64,000 nt of DNA from Nitrospira sp. (GTDB lineage Bacteria > Nitrospirota > Nitrospiria > Nitrospirales > Nitrospiraceae), in NCBI GenBank assembly GCA_036984305.1, contig BQWY01000001.1, forward strand, positions 3,431,501 through 3,495,500, in the 5' to 3' direction. This document shows, piece after piece, positions 17,695-25,535 of the stretch. The position numbers and the translations under genes are program-made. Below the pieces are notes generated by a model. It saw only the letters and a list, made by a program, of their open reading frames with translations, made no database searches and was not told the DNA's origin. The stretch's first letter is position 1, and every line of letters begins with the position of its first letter.

Positions 17695-17855
17695 CGATAT
17701 TGGCGCAACTGCTCACCGCGAGGGTATCTCCCTATGCAAGCGGGAAAACGCTGGAGTACAGCGGAAGTCCGCTTGGAGGACGATTGTACATTACCCAGCC
17801 ATTCATTCGTGAGGGATTGAATTGGGAGGCACTTCGGCGCTCATATAACCCATAG
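17691..17855 (+). CDS. Possible small protein (54 aa) overlapping the previous frame
   Basis: Opens at the ATGA overlap with the preceding frame and runs 54 codons (MTILAQLLTARVSPYASGK at the start). It ends 54 bp before the NTF2-like gene. No recognised domain and no clear ribosome site of its own; if real, it would depend on translational coupling. Confidence 0.2.
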   Translation: MTILAQLLTARVSPYASGKTLEYSGSPLGGRLYITQPFIREGLNWEALRRSYNP

Positions 17856-17909
17856 GTGTCGTGTAACGACGAGTTGTGTTTTTCCTATCAACGAACGCAG
17901 GAGGGACGT

Positions 17910-18278
17910 ATGAGCGTGATGGACATTGGCAAAGAATTGGTGGCACTGTGCCGGCAGGGCAAGAACCAGGAGGCGATCGATCGCCTCTACGATCCCCATA
18001 TTGAAAGCGTCGAACCGATGGCCATGCCGGGCATGGATCAAGTGCAGAAGGGCATCGCCGCGATCAAGGGCAAGAACACATGGTGGACGGACAATCATAC
18101 CATTCACGGCAACACCGTCGAGGGACCGTACGCCAACGGTGACCGTTTCACCGTTCGGTTTAGCTATGACGTCACCCCCAAACAGACGGGGAAGCGGATG
18201 ACCATGGAGGAAATCGGCCTCTACACGGTGAAGAACGGCAAGGTCGTCAAGGAAGAGTTCTTCTACTCGATGGGCTGA
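17910..18278 (+). CDS. NTF2-like/SnoaL-type protein
   Basis: 122 residues from ATG 17910, preceded by GGAGGGACG; the ORF opens 18 codons earlier without a ribosome site. The cone-shaped NTF2-like fold is suggested by the helical start (GKELVALCRQGKNQEAIDRLYDPHIESVEP), a central GIAAIKGKNTWWTDN segment and C-terminal strands (FTVRFSYDVTPK, EEIGLYTVKNGKVVKEEFFY). Members range from ketosteroid isomerases to ligand-binding stress proteins; no catalytic residue can be assigned. Probably cytoplasmic. Confidence 0.8.
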   Translation: MSVMDIGKELVALCRQGKNQEAIDRLYDPHIESVEPMAMPGMDQVQKGIAAIKGKNTWWTDNHTIHGNTVEGPYANGDRFTVRFSYDVTPKQTGKRMTMEEIGLYTVKNGKVVKEEFFYSMG

Positions 18279-18457
18279 TCCGGCCACAGTGGAAGACACA
18301 CGGCCCCTACGAGAACCAGCACGCGCTGCTCCCATTACAATACCGTGCGCGCTTGTGGAGCGTTCCCGGGGCGACACGCCAAAGTGACACCGTGTGCGCG
18401 AAGGGCCCAGGAGAGTCGTCTCTGGCAACGCCCCACACCCGTAGAAAGGATCCGTCC

Positions 18458-19066
18458 ATGGCCTCGAAATTCATGAAGGTACTCCTGACTGAACCGGTCC
18501 GCCGGGCGCAGCAGGACACATACGGACGATGTTTGGCAATTGGGAACGCGCCAGCCTCGGATGTCCTTACGGAGGACGAGGTCCAATTCATCGCCGCAAG
18601 AGACAGCTTGTATCTCGCCACGGTCAACGAGGATGGCTGGCCCTATATCCAACATCGGGGCGGACCTCCTGGATTTGTTCAGGCGCTCGACGCCCGCACG
18701 TTGGCCTTCGCCGATTATCGTGGCAATCGGCAGCTCCTGACAGCGGGACATCTTCGCGCCAACGACAAGGTCGCGCTCTTTCTGATGGACTACCCGAATC
18801 AGACGCGCCTCAAGGTCATTGGGTACGCACACAGCGAAACCGCAGCCTCTCACGAATCCCTGCTGACGTATCTCCCTGCGGCCGAACGTCGTCTCGTTGA
18901 ACGTGTGATCGTTATTACGGTCGTGGGGTTTGATTGGAATTGTCCGCAGCACATCACGCCCCGCTACACGGCCGAGCAAGTCGAAAATTATATTGCGCCT
19001 CCTCACGCACGGATTGCCGAACTGGAGCGGCAGCTCCCAGCGACCGTGCTCAACCCAGGGCCCTGA
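18458..19066 (+). CDS. Pyridoxamine 5'-phosphate oxidase-family flavoprotein
   Basis: About 202 residues from ATG 18458 (AAAGGA upstream). The split-barrel flavin fold is indicated by FIAARDSLYLATVNEDGWPYIQHRGG, by LAFADYRGNRQLLTAGHLRANDKVALFLMDYP, and by a C-terminal PQHITPRYTAEQVE. This is the general PNPOx-like group (F420/FMN-binding, NAD(P)H-dependent reductases), not the PdxH enzyme itself. It probably binds FMN and acts on an unknown substrate. Confidence 0.8.
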   Translation: MASKFMKVLLTEPVRRAQQDTYGRCLAIGNAPASDVLTEDEVQFIAARDSLYLATVNEDGWPYIQHRGGPPGFVQALDARTLAFADYRGNRQLLTAGHLRANDKVALFLMDYPNQTRLKVIGYAHSETAASHESLLTYLPAAERRLVERVIVITVVGFDWNCPQHITPRYTAEQVENYIAPPHARIAELERQLPATVLNPGP

Positions 19067-19633
19067 CCACCAGGTCGGGATAGCCGGTCACCGCGCCAGC
19101 GAGCGGTGGCGGAATCGTCGCGCTCCCCGACCTAGAGGAGTCTCCACCACCGCACGCCATGACCGCAGATTGGCCAGACGCCCATCAGAGGAGACCCAGG
19201 ACAGCCCACGATGTGCCGGCTGCGTCCCTGGGGGAGACGGATCCGGTTCCGGCCAGTACCTGGTCGTTGCCTCCTCTCTTGCACGGTGGGGGTCTGCACT
19301 GCCGACACCTGTTCGCCAGGCCCGGCGGCTCGGTCAGACGCCCCTTGTGTGAGGTCAGTGAGAGCAAAAGGCATGCTCAACGGCATTGTGCCGATGCACT
19401 CGACACTTAGACGGTACGCACCCATACTCGGTTGTTCGACAAGTTCCTGATACTCACTCCGCCGGCCTACAGTCTCGCGCAAACTTGTACCCTAACAGGC
19501 TCAGGTTGTGGACCGACGCAAGCGCCAGAGGGCACCCGGTGGGCGTTTCAGCGTCCCTCTCGACCTTGACTCCAACGGGGGATCGGCTCACGATTATCGA
19601 CGATCCATCGCCAGTCGCTTGGGGGGTCCTGCC
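19067..19633. other. Intergenic region, 567 bp, no confident gene
   Basis: Short GC-biased frames on both strands only, none with a ribosome site plus recognisable protein. No obvious promoter was found for the secreted-protein gene that follows. Confidence 0.4.
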
Positions 19634-20137
19634 ATGGCACGATTGTTGGGCGGAGCCGCCGTGATCCTTTCGCTGCTCACAGTCCAGGCGGTTTCTGCTG
19701 ATACTCGCCCAACTCCCCCGCCTCACCCGCTCAGCGCCCTGCTGGGCACGTGGGATGGGAACAGCGAGGACGGTCGATTTCTTCGCATCACGTACCAATT
19801 CACGGCCAACGGGACGGCTCTAGTCGAAATCATTTCACCCGAGAACGAGCCGAATATGACCTCGCTCTATTATGTCGATGGCCACCATCTGATGTTGACT
19901 CATTACTGCTCGCTTGGAAACCAGCCGCGCATGGTGGCCGATCTCCCACGTGGGACCGTTACCCGAGTGGTCTTCGCGTTTCTGGATGCCACGAATTTGG
20001 CGTCACCAACCGACCCTCACATGCACAAGCTGATACTGACCACGCAGGATATGGATCATATGACGCAGATATGGACGCTGAGTGAGGACGGTCGAGAGAC
20101 GACCCACATCTTTACGCTGGTTCGCCAACCATCATAG
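19634..20137 (+). CDS. Exported lipocalin-like small protein, unknown function
   Basis: 167 residues from ATG 19634, directly after a GGGGGG stretch. A signal peptide (MARLLGGAAVILSLLTVQAVSA) with an AxA-like cleavage site is clear. The mature domain starts HPLSALLGTWDGNSEDGRFL and alternates beta strands (LRITYQFTANGTALVEII, TSLYYVDGHHLMLTHYC, TQIWTLSEDGRETTHIFTL), typical of small lipocalin-like or DUF1579-like barrels found after LxGxW motifs. The ligand is unknown. Confidence 0.65.
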   Translation: MARLLGGAAVILSLLTVQAVSADTRPTPPPHPLSALLGTWDGNSEDGRFLRITYQFTANGTALVEIISPENEPNMTSLYYVDGHHLMLTHYCSLGNQPRMVADLPRGTVTRVVFAFLDATNLASPTDPHMHKLILTTQDMDHMTQIWTLSEDGRETTHIFTLVRQPS

Positions 20138-20221
20138 AAGCAAACGCGTTCCCTGCCTCCGGAATGTCCGGGAACGGCCGCCCACCGCCGTGGGATTCAG
20201 GAAGAGGATTGACGTGTCACC

Positions 20222-21181
20222 ATGCCTGAATTGCCGGATCTCACGATGTATGTCGAGCAACTCGCCCGCCGCATCGTCGGTCGACCGCTTGTACGGGTTC
20301 GATTAACCAGTCCGTTCCTGCTGCGCAGTGTGGAGCCGTCGCTCGAGATTGTCCACGGACACAGCGTCACTGCGGTATCTCGGTTGGGCAAGGGGATCGT
20401 TCTGGCACTCGACGGTGATCTGTTCCTGGTCCTTCATCTCATGATCGCCGGCTAGTTACACTGGAAACCGGCCGGCGCCATCCCGCCTCGAAAGTTCGGC
20501 CTCGCCGCCTTCGATTTTCCGGACGGCTCGGTCATCCTGACGGAATCGGCTTCCCAACGGCGCGCCTCGTTGCACCTCGTGAATCGACGGGATGCCCTCC
20601 GGCCATTTGAGGCAGGAGGGGTCGAACCGCTCGAGGTCAATGCAGACTCGTTTCGAGCAGCGCTGTGCCGCGAAAATCACACGCTCAAGCGCGCCCTCAC
20701 CGATCCGTCCATCGTCAGCGGCATCGGCAACGCCTATTCGGACGAAATCCTTCATCGTGCACGCCTGTCCCCTACGGTGAAGACAGGCCGACTCACGGAC
20801 GAGCAGCACGCGCATCTGTTCGAGGCCACGCACACCGTCCTTACCGAGTGGATCGAGCGATTACGGGCCGAGACCGGCCAGGAGTTCCCGGAAAAGGTCA
20901 CGGCCTTCCGTGACGGCATGGCCGTACACGGCCGCTACCGGCAGCCTTGCCCCGTCTGCGGCTGCCCCGTGCAGCGAATCGTGTTTGGCGAGCACGAGAC
21001 GAACTACTGTCCCTCGTGCCAAACGGGCGGCACGGTGTTGGCCGACCGAGCCTTGTCTCGTTTGCTGCGCGAGGACTGGCCCAGGCGGATCGAGGATTTG
21101 GAGCGTATTCACATGCAGTCCCGCAAGGACCGGCCGGTCCCCCGCAACTCTCGTTCCGCCTCGGCACGCAGACAGATCTGA
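20222..21181 (+). pseudogene. Fpg/Nei-family DNA glycosylase interrupted by an in-frame TAG
   Basis: One continuous frame from ATG 20222 to 21181 reads as a full formamidopyrimidine-DNA glycosylase except for a TAG at 20453-20455 (codon 78). Before it: catalytic N-terminus MPELPD and the beta-sandwich segment up to FLVLHLMIAG. After it: LHWKPAGAIPPRKFGLAAFDF, the helix-two-turn-helix region (DPSIVSGIGNAYSDEILHRA) and a C-terminal zinc finger (CPVC with CPSC 16 residues later). The total of about 319 codons is normal for the family. The downstream part cannot act alone, because the catalytic Pro and Glu lie upstream of the stop. Either a recent nonsense mutation, a sequencing error or suppression. 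Confidence 0.82.
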
Positions 21182-21206
21182 AGCTCGTACTCACTCGCTC
21201 CCGGGC

Positions 21207-21235
21207 TCGACAAGATCACCCGCTTCACCTATGCT
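21207..21235 (+). promoter_or_regulatory. Sigma-70-like promoter for the methyltransferase gene
   Basis: TCGACA (21207-21212), 17-bp spacer, TATGCT (21230-21235). The predicted start near 21242 supports initiation of translation at ATG 21274 rather than ATG 21241, which would be leaderless. Confidence 0.45.
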
Positions 21236-21273
21236 GAGGCATGATTTCTCACACGCACACGGGGGGTCCTGGC

Positions 21274-22131
21274 ATGTCCGCACAGACCGAACAGCACGTG
21301 ATCGACTCACAGCGTCGCGATTGGAACCGCGTCGCCGGTGGATGGGAAAAATGGGACCCGTTCTTCGAGCGTCAAATGCCCTTTCTCAATCATCGTTTGG
21401 TGGGGGACGCGCGGGTGTGTCCGGGGCAGCGTGTGTTGGATCTCGGATCCGGCACGGGATACCCAGCGCTCCTGGCCGCGCAAATCGTTGGCGTCGACGG
21501 GCAGGTGACTGGGATGGACCTTGCCGAAGAGATGCTGGCGGTGGCGGAAAAGAAGGCTCTGCATCTTGGACTCTCGAATGTCCGCTTTCGAACCGGTGAC
21601 GTGAGTGCCCTGCCGTTCGGCGATCGATCGTTTGACGCCGTGATCAGCAGGTTTTGCCTGATGTTCCTCCCGGACGTTCCGCGGGCCGCCACGGAAATCG
21701 CGCGTGTCCTCAAGCCGGGTGGTTGGCTGGCCACAGCAGTCTGGGCGGCGCCGGAAAAGAACCCTTCCATCAGCGGATCGATGGCCGCGATCAAGCAGGT
21801 CGTGGATCTCCCTCAGCCGGAGCCCAACGCGCCCGGCATCTTTCGGTTGGCCAAGGCGGGGGATCTGGCCGGCATGCTGGCACGCGCGGGCTTCGTTGAT
21901 CTCACAGACGAGGAATTTCCGGCTGAATGGTCCTATGCTTCCCCGGAGGAATATTATTTGTCCCTTATGGAACTCGCAGCCCCCATTCAGAACCTGATGG
22001 CGACGCTGTCACCCGCGCAAGTCGGCGAGGTCAAGAGGCGTCTACTCGAGGCAGGTGCAACGGCGATGCGGGACGGACGCGTCGTATTTCCCATCACGAT
22101 TCGCATTGTTGCAGCACGGAAACCCGGGTAG
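21274..22131 (+). CDS. Class I SAM-dependent methyltransferase, UbiE-like
   Basis: About 285 residues. ATG 21274 follows a GGGGGG stretch and a matching promoter. Motif I VLDLGSGTGYPALLAA, motif II-like acidic GMDLAEEM, and LKPGGWLATAVW place it in the UbiE/Methyltransf_11 group. The C-terminal third (ASPEEYYLSLMELAAPIQ) is the variable substrate cap. The motif set does not decide between quinone, lipid or small-molecule substrates. It follows the interrupted glycosylase gene and is only 10 bp from the TfoX-like remnant. Confidence 0.85.
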   Translation: MSAQTEQHVIDSQRRDWNRVAGGWEKWDPFFERQMPFLNHRLVGDARVCPGQRVLDLGSGTGYPALLAAQIVGVDGQVTGMDLAEEMLAVAEKKALHLGLSNVRFRTGDVSALPFGDRSFDAVISRFCLMFLPDVPRAATEIARVLKPGGWLATAVWAAPEKNPSISGSMAAIKQVVDLPQPEPNAPGIFRLAKAGDLAGMLARAGFVDLTDEEFPAEWSYASPEEYYLSLMELAAPIQNLMATLSPAQVGEVKRRLLEAGATAMRDGRVVFPITIRIVAARKPG

Positions 22132-22141
22132 CCTGCTTCAC

Positions 22142-22554
22142 GTGGCCCAGCATCGTCTCGGCTTTCACGAATTTGCTTGGATCAATTGGGTGGACTACGC
22201 GGCCTTCGCAGTAAGGCCATGTTCGGCGGGTTCGGGTTATATTGCGGTGAGGTTTTTTTTGGCATTGTCTCGAATACAAGCCTCTTTTTCAAAGTTTCGG
22301 CTGACACGCGCGCCGACTATGAGACACGGGGCATGAAGCCGTTCAGTCCAAACGCAAAACAAACCTTGTTCTCTTTCTACGAGGTGCCGATCGAAATCCT
22401 GGAGGAGGCTGACCAACTCGCTCGGTGGGCACGAATGTCGATTGCGGCGGCGCGGTCGGTTTTAGGGGAGCGATCACGCGCTCCCGTGGGGTCTCGCGTG
22501 CAACGCACGCGGTCGCCCCGGCGGACGTCGGCTCGCCCCAGCGCCCGCCAGTAA
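22142..22554 (+). pseudogene. TfoX N-terminal-domain gene with probable single-base frameshift
   Basis: From TTG 22177 the frame encodes a TfoX-N domain (LDQLGGLRGLRSKAMFGGFGLY, then FFGIVSNTSLFFKVS and ARWARMSIAAAR). The missing N-terminal helix is found in the next frame just upstream: GTG 22142 opens AQHRLGFHEFA, which joins LDQLGGL if one base is restored near 22175-22178. So either a one-base deletion has broken the gene, or translation starts at TTG 22177 with a shortened helix. The C-terminal 25 residues are Arg/Ser-rich and unlike the family. TfoX-N proteins are often linked to competence or toxin-antitoxin loci, but no partner is seen. Confidence 0.6.
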
Positions 22555-22563
22555 GCGGAAGGA

Positions 22564-22938
22564 TTACGCCTCTTCGAACCGATGATCCCGAATGTATTGC
22601 CTGATGCGGTCCTGCACGGCGGGACGGATTTGAAAGAACTCCAAGCCAAACCGTGTACCCGATACCCAGCGAATGACGGCCCCGTCGACCCGTACGGGCC
22701 ACTGATGATCGCCCAGGAACATCGACAGTCGCAGTTCCATTCCCACGGTCAACGGAACGGAGCATTCCGCGCTACAGCCTCCGGCGGACAGATCGTGGCT
22801 ACGGGCCTCGACCTCGAAATCATCTTCTCCGAACAAAAAGAGTCGGCACTCCGTCCGCACCCGTCGTCCACGACGGTCTTTGTGCGAGGAGGGGTTGTTG
22901 TCCCGTTGATTTCGGTTACTGAAGTTGGGCGCATTCAT
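22564..22938 (-). CDS. PilZ-domain protein
   Basis: 124 residues from ATG 22938 (MNAPNFSNRN); an upstream ATG at 22986 is possible. The single PilZ beta-barrel has the c-di-GMP-binding RRGRRVR (RxxxR) and DLSAGGC (DxSxxG) motifs, and ends with GLEFFQIRPAVQDRIRQYI. Intact motifs suggest real c-di-GMP binding. Stand-alone PilZ proteins act as adaptors in motility, exopolysaccharide or secretion control; the partner is not visible here. Confidence 0.85.
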   Translation of the reverse strand: MNAPNFSNRNQRDNNPSSHKDRRGRRVRTECRLFLFGEDDFEVEARSHDLSAGGCSAECSVPLTVGMELRLSMFLGDHQWPVRVDGAVIRWVSGTRFGLEFFQIRPAVQDRIRQYIRDHRFEEA

Positions 22939-23018
22939 GTACGTATGGTCAGCTAGTCGTTCATGGTACGCTGAATTACTAGTCATGCAACAGAATTCCG
23001 AATGCGTGACGGAGAGTC

Positions 23019-23381
23019 ATGTCCAACCTTTTCCTCGCTGATGCCATCGTTGTGCTTCATGTCGCGTTTGTGGCCTTTGTGATCGCGGGAGGGTTTCTGG
23101 CCTGGTGGTGGCCGTGGGTGCGCTGGATTCACCTGCCCGCCGCGCTCTGGGGCGCCGTGGTCGAACCCTTCGGGTTCGTGTGCCCGCTGACCCCGCTGGA
23201 GCAGTGGCTGCGCCAGGGGGACGGAGGCGACCTGCCGGCCGGCGACTTCGTGAGCCGCTACCTCTTTCCCGTCCTCTACCCCGAAGGGCTCACGCGAACC
23301 ATGCAGGTGATCTTGGGCGTTCTTGTCTTGCTCATCAATGCGTATGCCTATGGCCGGCTCTGGAGGCAGGCGGCCGGCTAG
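23019..23381 (+). CDS. DUF2784 membrane protein
   Basis: 120 residues with three to four membrane segments (ADAIVVLHVAFVAFVIAGGF, WIHLPAALWGAVVEPFGFVCPLTPLE, MQVILGVLVLLINAYAYG). HVAFVAFVIAGG, WGAVVEPFGFVCPLTPLE and SRYLFPVLYPEGLTR match the DUF2784 family, whose function is unknown. ATG 23019 is preceded by GGAGAG. It is divergent from the PilZ gene, with which it shares an 80-bp upstream region. Confidence 0.8.
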   Translation: MSNLFLADAIVVLHVAFVAFVIAGGFLAWWWPWVRWIHLPAALWGAVVEPFGFVCPLTPLEQWLRQGDGGDLPAGDFVSRYLFPVLYPEGLTRTMQVILGVLVLLINAYAYGRLWRQAAG

Positions 23382-23441
23382 GTCTCGCTGTGTCCAGTGT
23401 TCCACAAGCGTGAGAGGACGACCGTTTGAGCCTCCGCGCTT

Positions 23442-23463
23442 GTCGGGTTATCCTACCCGACAG
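23442..23463. promoter_or_regulatory. Perfect 8-bp inverted repeat upstream of soxC
   Basis: TGTCGGGT (23442-23449) and ACCCGACA (23456-23463) are separated by six bases. The symmetry and the position about 57 bp before the soxC start suggest an operator. A terminator for the upstream gene is less likely, since no T-run follows. Confidence 0.4.
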
Positions 23464-23519
23464 CGAACCGTCGCGCACCGGTTTTCCTCTCCGGGCGATC
23501 GAACAGAGGAGGCTCCCCC

Positions 23520-24797
23520 ATGCACACATCTCGGGCACACGATGATCCGGATCGTTCGAAGTCCGAAGGGGATCACGACCCAACAGCGGATCGGCATCTC
23601 GCGCGACGGACGCTCCTCGTCGGTACGGCCTCATGGCTCGGGCTCTCAACTCTCGAAGCATTTTCGGCAAGCTCGAGCCGTACACCCGAGACCGTTCCTG
23701 ACGATCCAACAAAAGTCCCCGGCGGGCCGACCTCGTCGTACGGCAGTCGGTCTCGGTTCGAGACCGCGGCGAGGCTCGCTAAAGAAACGCGCTCGCTGAC
23801 GCCCCATCAGGACTTACACGGGATTATTACCCCGTCGGCTTTGCACTTCGAGCGTCACCACAATGGGGTGCCGACCATCGATCCAGCTCGCCATCGCGTA
23901 TTGGTACACGGCCTTGTCGATGCGCCCCGCATCTTCACGATGGACGATCTGCGGCGCTTCCCATCCGTCTCCCGCCTCGTCTGTATCGAGTGCTCGGGCA
24001 ATACTGCGGGCGAGTGGACACAGTCGAAGGGGGCCACGGTGCAGGAGACGCACGGATTGATGAGCACGAGCGAATGGACCGGAGTCCCGCTCAGAACGGT
24101 GCTCCAGGAAGTCGGGATGCGGCCGCAGGCCACGTGGATGTTGGCCGAAGGCAGTGATGCGGCGACGCTGACGCGGAGCCTGCCGATTGCAAACGTGTTG
24201 GATACGGCGCTCTTGTGCTACGCCCAAAACGGCGAAGCGATCCGCCCGGAACAGGGCTACCCGATTCGACTCGTGATCCCCGGATGGGAGGGCAATACAC
24301 ACATCAAATGGCTCCGACGTCTGAAATTGGGCGCGGCACCGTTCATGACCCGTGAAGAAACTTCGCGCTATACGGATTTGATGCCGGACGGGTCGGCCAG
24401 GCAGTTCACGTTTGCAATGGAAGCCAAATCCGTCATTACGGCTCCATCGGGCGGATCTCATCTGCAACCTGGGTATGTCGACATCCGGGGACTGGCCTGG
24501 AGCGGCCGTGGACGTATCGTAAGGGTCGACGTCAGCACGGACGGTGGACACACATGGCAAGAAACCGACCTGCAGGCTCCCATTCTTCCACAATGTCACA
24601 CGCGTTTTCGGCTCGGATGGCACTGGCCTGGTCACGAAACCGTTTTACAAAGTCGATGCATGGATGAAACTGGGTACGTGCAACCGACAAAGACCGCGCT
24701 GGTCGCAAGGAGAGGCCTGCATTCGACCTATCACAACAATGCGATTCACAGCTGGAAGGTCACGAGCCATGGACGCGTGGTCCCAGCGGGCGCCTAA
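23520..24797 (+). CDS. soxC: SoxC/sulfite oxidase-family molybdopterin dehydrogenase
   Basis: 425 residues. A twin-arginine signal (LARRTLLVG, residues 28-36) points to Tat export of a folded molybdoenzyme to the periplasm. The Mo-pterin domain follows, with the cofactor-ligand Cys in CIECSGN (Cys158 by alignment to the sulfite oxidase CAGN motif) and YPIRLVIPGWEGNTHIKWLRRL. A C-terminal Mo-co dimerisation domain (DIRGLAWSGRGRIVRVDVSTDGG) ends the protein. SoxC oxidises sulfane sulfur or sulfite and passes electrons to SoxD; the next gene overlaps it and encodes such a cytochrome. No other sox gene (XAYZB) is in the window, so a free-standing sulfite dehydrogenase is the likely role. Confidence 0.85.
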   Translation: MHTSRAHDDPDRSKSEGDHDPTADRHLARRTLLVGTASWLGLSTLEAFSASSSRTPETVPDDPTKVPGGPTSSYGSRSRFETAARLAKETRSLTPHQDLHGIITPSALHFERHHNGVPTIDPARHRVLVHGLVDAPRIFTMDDLRRFPSVSRLVCIECSGNTAGEWTQSKGATVQETHGLMSTSEWTGVPLRTVLQEVGMRPQATWMLAEGSDAATLTRSLPIANVLDTALLCYAQNGEAIRPEQGYPIRLVIPGWEGNTHIKWLRRLKLGAAPFMTREETSRYTDLMPDGSARQFTFAMEAKSVITAPSGGSHLQPGYVDIRGLAWSGRGRIVRVDVSTDGGHTWQETDLQAPILPQCHTRFRLGWHWPGHETVLQSRCMDETGYVQPTKTALVARRGLHSTYHNNAIHSWKVTSHGRVVPAGA

Positions 24798-25338
24798 GTC
24801 GACGCCCTTGAGGTTTGTCGCGATCCTGGTCACGATCGCGCTGACCGGCATCGACATGGGTGTGGCTGACGACCGATTCCACATCGGCCGCCCTGCAACG
24901 GAAGACGAAATCCGAGCCTGGGATCTCGACATCTCTCCAGAGGGCAGGAACCTCCCTCCCGGCGTCGGCACGGTCGCAAAGGGAGCGGAGATCTTTGCCT
25001 CCAAGTGTGCCGCTTGCCATGGGCCCACGGGTATCGAGGGGCCAGCGGATCAACTGATCGGCGGACAGGGAACCTTGGCGTCAGCCAAGCCGGTCAAGAC
25101 CGTGGGCAGCTATTGGCCTTATGCCACGACCCTCTTCGACTATATTCGGCGAGCGATGCCTCTCACCGCCCCACAATCCCTCACAGCAGAAGAGGTTTAT
25201 AGTGTGGTCGCCTGGTTACTTCATCAAAACGGTATCGTGGCCAAAGACATTCGCCTGGACGCCGCCATCTTACCGACCATCCGCATGCCCAACCGGGACG
25301 GGTTTGGGCCCGACCCACGACCGGACGTGACTCCCTAA
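24769..25338 (+). CDS. soxD: SoxD-like c-type cytochrome
   Basis: 189 residues from ATG 24769 (GGAAGG upstream), overlapping soxC by 29 bp. Signal segment LRFVAILVTIALTG, then FHIGRPATEDEIRAWDLDIS followed by LPPGVGTVAKGAEIF, the typical SoxD lead-in, and one heme site CAACH (Cys80, Cys83, His84). MPL in the RRAMPLTAP stretch could supply the axial Met. It is shorter than Paracoccus SoxD, which has two heme domains, so this resembles the single-heme version. Electron acceptor for SoxC in the periplasm, feeding the cytochrome c pool. Confidence 0.8.
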   Translation: MDAWSQRAPKSTPLRFVAILVTIALTGIDMGVADDRFHIGRPATEDEIRAWDLDISPEGRNLPPGVGTVAKGAEIFASKCAACHGPTGIEGPADQLIGGQGTLASAKPVKTVGSYWPYATTLFDYIRRAMPLTAPQSLTAEEVYSVVAWLLHQNGIVAKDIRLDAAILPTIRMPNRDGFGPDPRPDVTP

Positions 25339-25535
25339 GTTCCTCACACGTGGAATAGCAGCGGAATTTCTCCACGCCATCCATGTAAGATCTAGCTGCC
25401 TGCGACGACGAAGCGTGGGAGATAGGCTCCCCCCAGTACGCCTTCACGAGCTGCTCACCGGCATCGGATTGACGAAGTATGCTGGACTTGGTACATGAGC
25501 CTACTTTGTCTGTTTCTCAAGACGGTGAGGATCTC

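Larger units (their letters stand above)
16886..17909. other. 1-kb region with no confident gene
   Basis: Mixed-composition region, locally AT-richer (17300-17480) than its surroundings. It holds a perfect CACAATTGTG palindrome (17331-17340), a 9-base inverted repeat (17307-17315 with 17438-17446), and two short overlapping frames at 17548-17855 listed separately. Otherwise nothing supportable. Confidence 0.45.
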
